The notes below the pieces were generated by a model. That model was given only the letters and a program-made list of their open reading frames with translations, was not told the origin of the DNA and searched no databases. Made by a program: the position numbers and the translations under genes. A stretch of DNA of 64,000 nucleotides from Salinispora mooreana (GTDB lineage Bacteria > Actinomycetota > Actinomycetes > Mycobacteriales > Micromonosporaceae): contig NZ_KB900614.1 in NCBI RefSeq assembly GCF_000379065.1, forward strand, positions 1,975,149 to 2,039,148. Direction: 5' to 3'. Below, piece after piece: positions 61,621 through 64,000 of the stretch; positions within the stretch are counted from its first letter, which is position 1, and the number at the start of each line of letters is the position of its first letter.

Positions 61621-61732
61621 CTCGATCCTCCTCCACGTCGGTGGGTCTCCAGTGATCTTTCCCCACGGCCGATGCGGCAAACCGGATCTCTCCGGGGTTT
61701 ACCCCCGGAGCCCGTCGGGTAGCGCAGAAGAC

Positions 61733-62149
61733 ATGGAACGCGGCAGCAGCAAGCACGGACCGAGGCTCGACGACGAGATGGAAAGCGAGGTCAGCGGCCT
61801 CGTGCAGGGTCCGGGAGCGGCCGGATCGCGGGTCAACGAGTTCCGACAGCCGGAGCCGGCGGGCGAGGACCAACCGGAGCCCACGACGGCGCCGGCCGGC
61901 GCGCTGCGCAGCGGCAACCCGCAGGGCATGAGCTCCGATGATGTTGAGGCCCGCAGCCGGCTCGGACGGTTCATCACGATGACCGCCCTGCCGGGCGACC
62001 GCGAGACCCTGGTCGCCAACGCACGGGACAACGACGCTCCGGCCGACCTGGTCGCCGAGCTCGAACGCCTGCCCACGGGGACCCGCTACCAGACAGTCTC
62101 GGAGATCTGGGCCGCGCTCGGCCATCGAAACGAGACGACCCGCTGGTAA
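61733..62149 (+). CDS. DUF2795 family protein
   Basis: A 138-aa protein. The C-terminal half has DUF2795 features (LPGDRETLVANARDN, APADLVAELERLPTGTRYQ, TVSEIWAALG); the N-terminal half is polar and disordered (GSSKHGPRLDDEMESEVSG, GEDQPEPTTAPAG). It is the first gene of the small plus-strand cluster of stress-type genes. Function unknown. Confidence 0.8.
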   Translation: MERGSSKHGPRLDDEMESEVSGLVQGPGAAGSRVNEFRQPEPAGEDQPEPTTAPAGALRSGNPQGMSSDDVEARSRLGRFITMTALPGDRETLVANARDNDAPADLVAELERLPTGTRYQTVSEIWAALGHRNETTRW

Positions 62150-62189
62150 CCGGCCGGAGCCGCCAGAAATCGGCGGGGAGGAGGAGCTG

Positions 62190-62651
62190 ATGAGTGGTGT
62201 CATGGAATACGTGGACGTCTCCGTCCCAGTCCGCACCGCCTATGACCAGTGGACCCAGTTCGAGCAGTTCCCACAGTTCATGGAGGGGGTGCAGGAGGTG
62301 CGGCACCTCTCCCCGACGATGACCCACTGGACCGTGGAGATCGCCGGGGTGCGGCGCGAGTTCGACGCCGAGATTACCGAGCAACTCCCGGACGAGCGGA
62401 TCGCGTGGCGCTCGATCGGCGGCACCCAGCACGCGGGGGTGGTCACCTTCCACCGGTTGGACGCGCACACCAGCCGGGTCACGCTACAGCTCGATTTCGA
62501 GCCGCGCGGAGGGCTGGAGCACATCGGCGACACGCTGGGCATGGTTGACCACCGGGCCAAGGGCGACCTGGAACGGTTCAAGCAGTTCATCGAAGGGCGC
62601 GACCAACCGACCGGTGCCTGGCGCGGCAAGGTCGACCGCCCGCAGCCCTGA
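62190..62651 (+). CDS. SRPBCC-family protein (polyketide cyclase/dehydrase-like)
   Basis: A 153-aa START/Bet v 1-fold protein. MEYVDVSVPVRTAYDQWTQF, FPQFMEGVQEVRHLSPT, AEITEQLPDERIAWRSIGG, THQ-like and VTLQLDFEPRGGLE, and a long C-terminal helix (DHRAKGDLERFKQFIEG). Such proteins bind hydrophobic ligands; no polyketide genes are here, so a general stress or lipid role is more likely. GGAGGAG precedes the ATG by about five bases. Confidence 0.87.
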   Translation: MSGVMEYVDVSVPVRTAYDQWTQFEQFPQFMEGVQEVRHLSPTMTHWTVEIAGVRREFDAEITEQLPDERIAWRSIGGTQHAGVVTFHRLDAHTSRVTLQLDFEPRGGLEHIGDTLGMVDHRAKGDLERFKQFIEGRDQPTGAWRGKVDRPQP

Positions 62652-62665
62652 CCCGCAGCGCTCCT

Positions 62666-62696
62666 CGCCGACGGCCCCCGGCGGGGGCCGTCGGCG
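62666..62696 (+). terminator. Terminator after the SRPBCC gene
   Basis: A 13-bp perfect stem, CGCCGACGGCCCC against GGGGCCGTCGGCG, with a 5-nt loop, 14 bp after the stop and followed by GGTTT. Confidence 0.85.
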
Positions 62697-62733
62697 GGTT
62701 TCGCGCGGGTGGAGTTCGGGTACCGCCGGAGGT

Positions 62734-62991
62734 ATGACCGACGACAAGGCGTGGCGTGACGAGGAGCGGACTCCCCTGGCGGAGTTGGACCGGGCCATCG
62801 CTCGTTCGGCGATGGACGGCCAGGCCGACGACGTAACCGCAAACGACGCCGGAGAGGAGGCCGCGTTCGGGCACGGGCCCCAGGCGGTGGACCGCGGCGG
62901 CCAGGCGGCCGGGACCGGCCGGGAACCGACTGACCCGGACCGGGCCTATCGCCCGTCCACGACCGGACGGACCGGACCGGACACCATGTGA
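62734..62991 (+). CDS. Small hydrophilic protein, unknown
   Basis: An 85-aa acidic, low-complexity protein (TDDKAWRDEERTPLAELDRA, IARSAMDGQADDVTAND). GGAGGT abuts the ATG, so initiation may be weak. The ordered start LAELDRAIARSAMDG looks helical; the rest is probably disordered. I do not recognise the family. Confidence 0.5.
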   Translation: MTDDKAWRDEERTPLAELDRAIARSAMDGQADDVTANDAGEEAAFGHGPQAVDRGGQAAGTGREPTDPDRAYRPSTTGRTGPDTM

Positions 62992-63227
62992 TCTCGAACA
63001 CCGGCCTTCGTCTACCGGGGTCGGCTCTCGCGACTGGCCAGGTGCCGGGTGCGCCCCCGCCGACGGGACGCATCCGGCACCGGCGCGAGCGCTGCACGCC
63101 CCGCAGTGGGCCCCGTCTCGCCTCGGCGGCAGGGCCGGACACCGCCCGGGTCGGCCAACCGGTCGAGGAACATAGCCGCTGGCCAGGCGAGGTCGACCAC
63201 CCGTTCCGCGGGTTAGTCTCGTTCTCC

Positions 63228-63605
63228 ATGCGCGCACCGTTGGAACGGGTCAACCCCCGCATGCTCATGGACGCCGCCCGCTCGACGCTGGCGTCGCTGT
63301 CCAGCACCGTGGGCACCGACGGCCTGGCTGCGGCGGCGACGCGGCCCGGGCTCCTCGCCCTAGTCGACCAGCACGCCGCGGCGGTCCGGGAGAGCCTCGA
63401 CGGGGATCGCCGGCCGCTCACTGTCGCTGCCCTGGCCGGGTACACGGAGGGAGTCCGCGCCGCTGCCCGAGAGCACGACTGGCATCCGCCAGCAGGGCCG
63501 ATCGACTGGGCGGCGCCGGACTGGCTCCTCACCCGCCTCCTCGCGGTCGCCGCTCTGGCCCGATCCCTGGACGGTCCCCGGCCGGCCCCCCTGCCGCCAC
63601 TCTGA
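63228..63605 (+). CDS. Small actinobacterial protein, DUF6401-like
   Basis: A 125-aa protein: MLMDAARSTLASLSSTVGTD, GLLALVDQHAAAVRESL, LAGYTEGVRAAAREHDWHPP and a hydrophobic WLLTRLLAVAALARSL. This resembles, from memory, short DUF6401-type proteins of Micromonosporaceae. ATG 63228 is preceded by TAGTCT, 8 nt upstream, without SD. An open frame from 62988 runs in but looks non-coding before the ATG. The 236 bp before it hold nothing else recognisable. Confidence 0.6.
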   Translation: MRAPLERVNPRMLMDAARSTLASLSSTVGTDGLAAAATRPGLLALVDQHAAAVRESLDGDRRPLTVAALAGYTEGVRAAAREHDWHPPAGPIDWAAPDWLLTRLLAVAALARSLDGPRPAPLPPL

Positions 63606-63612
63606 ACCGAGT

Positions 63613-63643
63613 CGGGGGTGGCCACCCATGGCGACCACCCCCG
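63613..63643. terminator. Bidirectional hairpin between two convergent small genes
   Basis: CGGGGGTGG and CCACCCCCG pair over 9 bp with a 13-nt loop, 7 bp after one stop and 19 bp before the other. Confidence 0.65.
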
Positions 63644-63661
63644 TCGGCCTCCGGTCGCCGC

Positions 63662-64000
63662 TCAACGGTCGAACTGTTGGGTCTCGTCGCCCGTACCGCC
63701 CGTCCTACGACCACCGCCACCCGCGGTCGCCGCCTCGTGGGTCTTCGCCTGCGCCCGTTCCCGTTCGCGTCCGGTCCGGTCGGCCATCTGCCGTTCGACG
63801 TCGCTACGGCCGACGCCCTGGGCCTGCCGGTGCTGCTGGACGGCCCGCCCTTCCTCGGCGATCCGGTGCAGCCAGCCCTCCCAGCGGCTCTGCATCGGCT
63901 TGACCAGACCACCACCGACACCCACGATCAGGATGCCGGCCACCGTGGCGAGCACCGCGATCAGCACCGGCGTGGTCACCGTGGTGGCGATGCCGACCTG
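63662..64000 (-). CDS. Membrane-anchored hypothetical protein, possibly partial at the window edge
   Basis: One TM helix (PVLIAVLATVAGILIVGVGG) followed by GLVKPMQSRWEGWLHRIAEE and a Gln/Arg-rich polar tail (VERQMADRTGRERERAQAKT). GTG 63979 would give a 105-aa protein, but the frame stays open to the end of the window (QVGIATTV upstream), so the true start may lie outside. I recall similar single-TM proteins in actinomycetes; function unknown. Confidence 0.55.
   Translation of the reverse strand, partial: QVGIATTVTTPVLIAVLATVAGILIVGVGGGLVKPMQSRWEGWLHRIAEEGRAVQQHRQAQGVGRSDVERQMADRTGRERERAQAKTHEAATAGGGGRRTGGTGDETQQFDR

Noticed and set aside
1..64000. CRISPR arrays, tRNA or rRNA genes
   Set aside because: No spaced direct repeats of CRISPR type, no GGTTCRANYCC-type T-loop with a cloverleaf and no rRNA-like sequence were noticed by eye; a covariance-model scan would be the decisive test.

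Overview
The window is high-GC actinobacterial DNA. Gene content and order (pgsA-patA-pimA with pdxST and yebC nearby, thrS-HIT, dnaE-proS, paired two-component systems, many GTG starts, probable leaderless mRNAs) point to the Micromonosporaceae, most likely Salinispora or Micromonospora. The genus is inferred from remembered protein likeness, not from a search.

Layout. 1-6.8 kb: the tail of an IS630-type transposase, a GAF/PucR-type regulator, and a convergent five-gene high-affinity amino-acid/amide-type ABC importer operon (livG-livF-livK-livH-livM order). 6.8-12.4 kb: an accessory patch of damaged genes. It holds a frameshifted repeat protein, a deleted second copy of a class V aminotransferase, an IS21-family element with recognisable ends and a 5-bp target duplication but a frameshifted istA, a relic of a metallo-beta-lactamase-fold hydrolase, and one intact exported epoxide-hydrolase-like gene. 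12.4-19.1 kb: the intact aminotransferase, dnaE and proS. 19.5-23.6 kb: a NarL-type two-component pair coupled to a NatAB-like ABC exporter. 23.6-35 kb: core genes yebC, pdxT, pdxS, a LemA-like membrane protein, the phosphatidylinositol-mannoside genes pimA/patA/pgsA, an EF-G paralogue, a HIT hydrolase and thrS. 35-47.7 kb: an ADP-ribosylglycohydrolase, an OmpR-type two-component pair, adenosine deaminase with a trans-aconitate methyltransferase, an aldo-keto reductase, a cold-shock protein, a small envelope operon (DUF4235, DUF3618, holin-X type), an MscS channel, a lipoprotein, a cysteine-desulfurase-like protein and a NagZ-like glycosidase.

48-57 kb: the most interesting locus. Eight tightly overlapping genes encode most of an ADP-heptose pathway (GmhA isomerase, HldE-like kinase/adenylyltransferase, a GmhB phosphatase fused to a GT9 glycosyltransferase), three further glycosyltransferases, an SDR and a type IB topoisomerase. 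A divergent polyprenol-phosphate mannose synthase sits next door. This looks like a dedicated system for making and attaching heptose in a Gram-positive organism that has no LPS. The rest (57-64 kb) holds a FAD oxidoreductase diverging from an aldehyde dehydrogenase, then small stress-type proteins (ChaB/Rho_N, DUF2795, SRPBCC) and small uncharacterised genes.

At least eight genes have a TANNNT -10 box ending 6-7 nt before the start codon and no Shine-Dalgarno. I read these as leaderless transcripts and used them to fix starts. All calls are from reading the sequence alone; family names beyond visible motifs rest on memory of those families.
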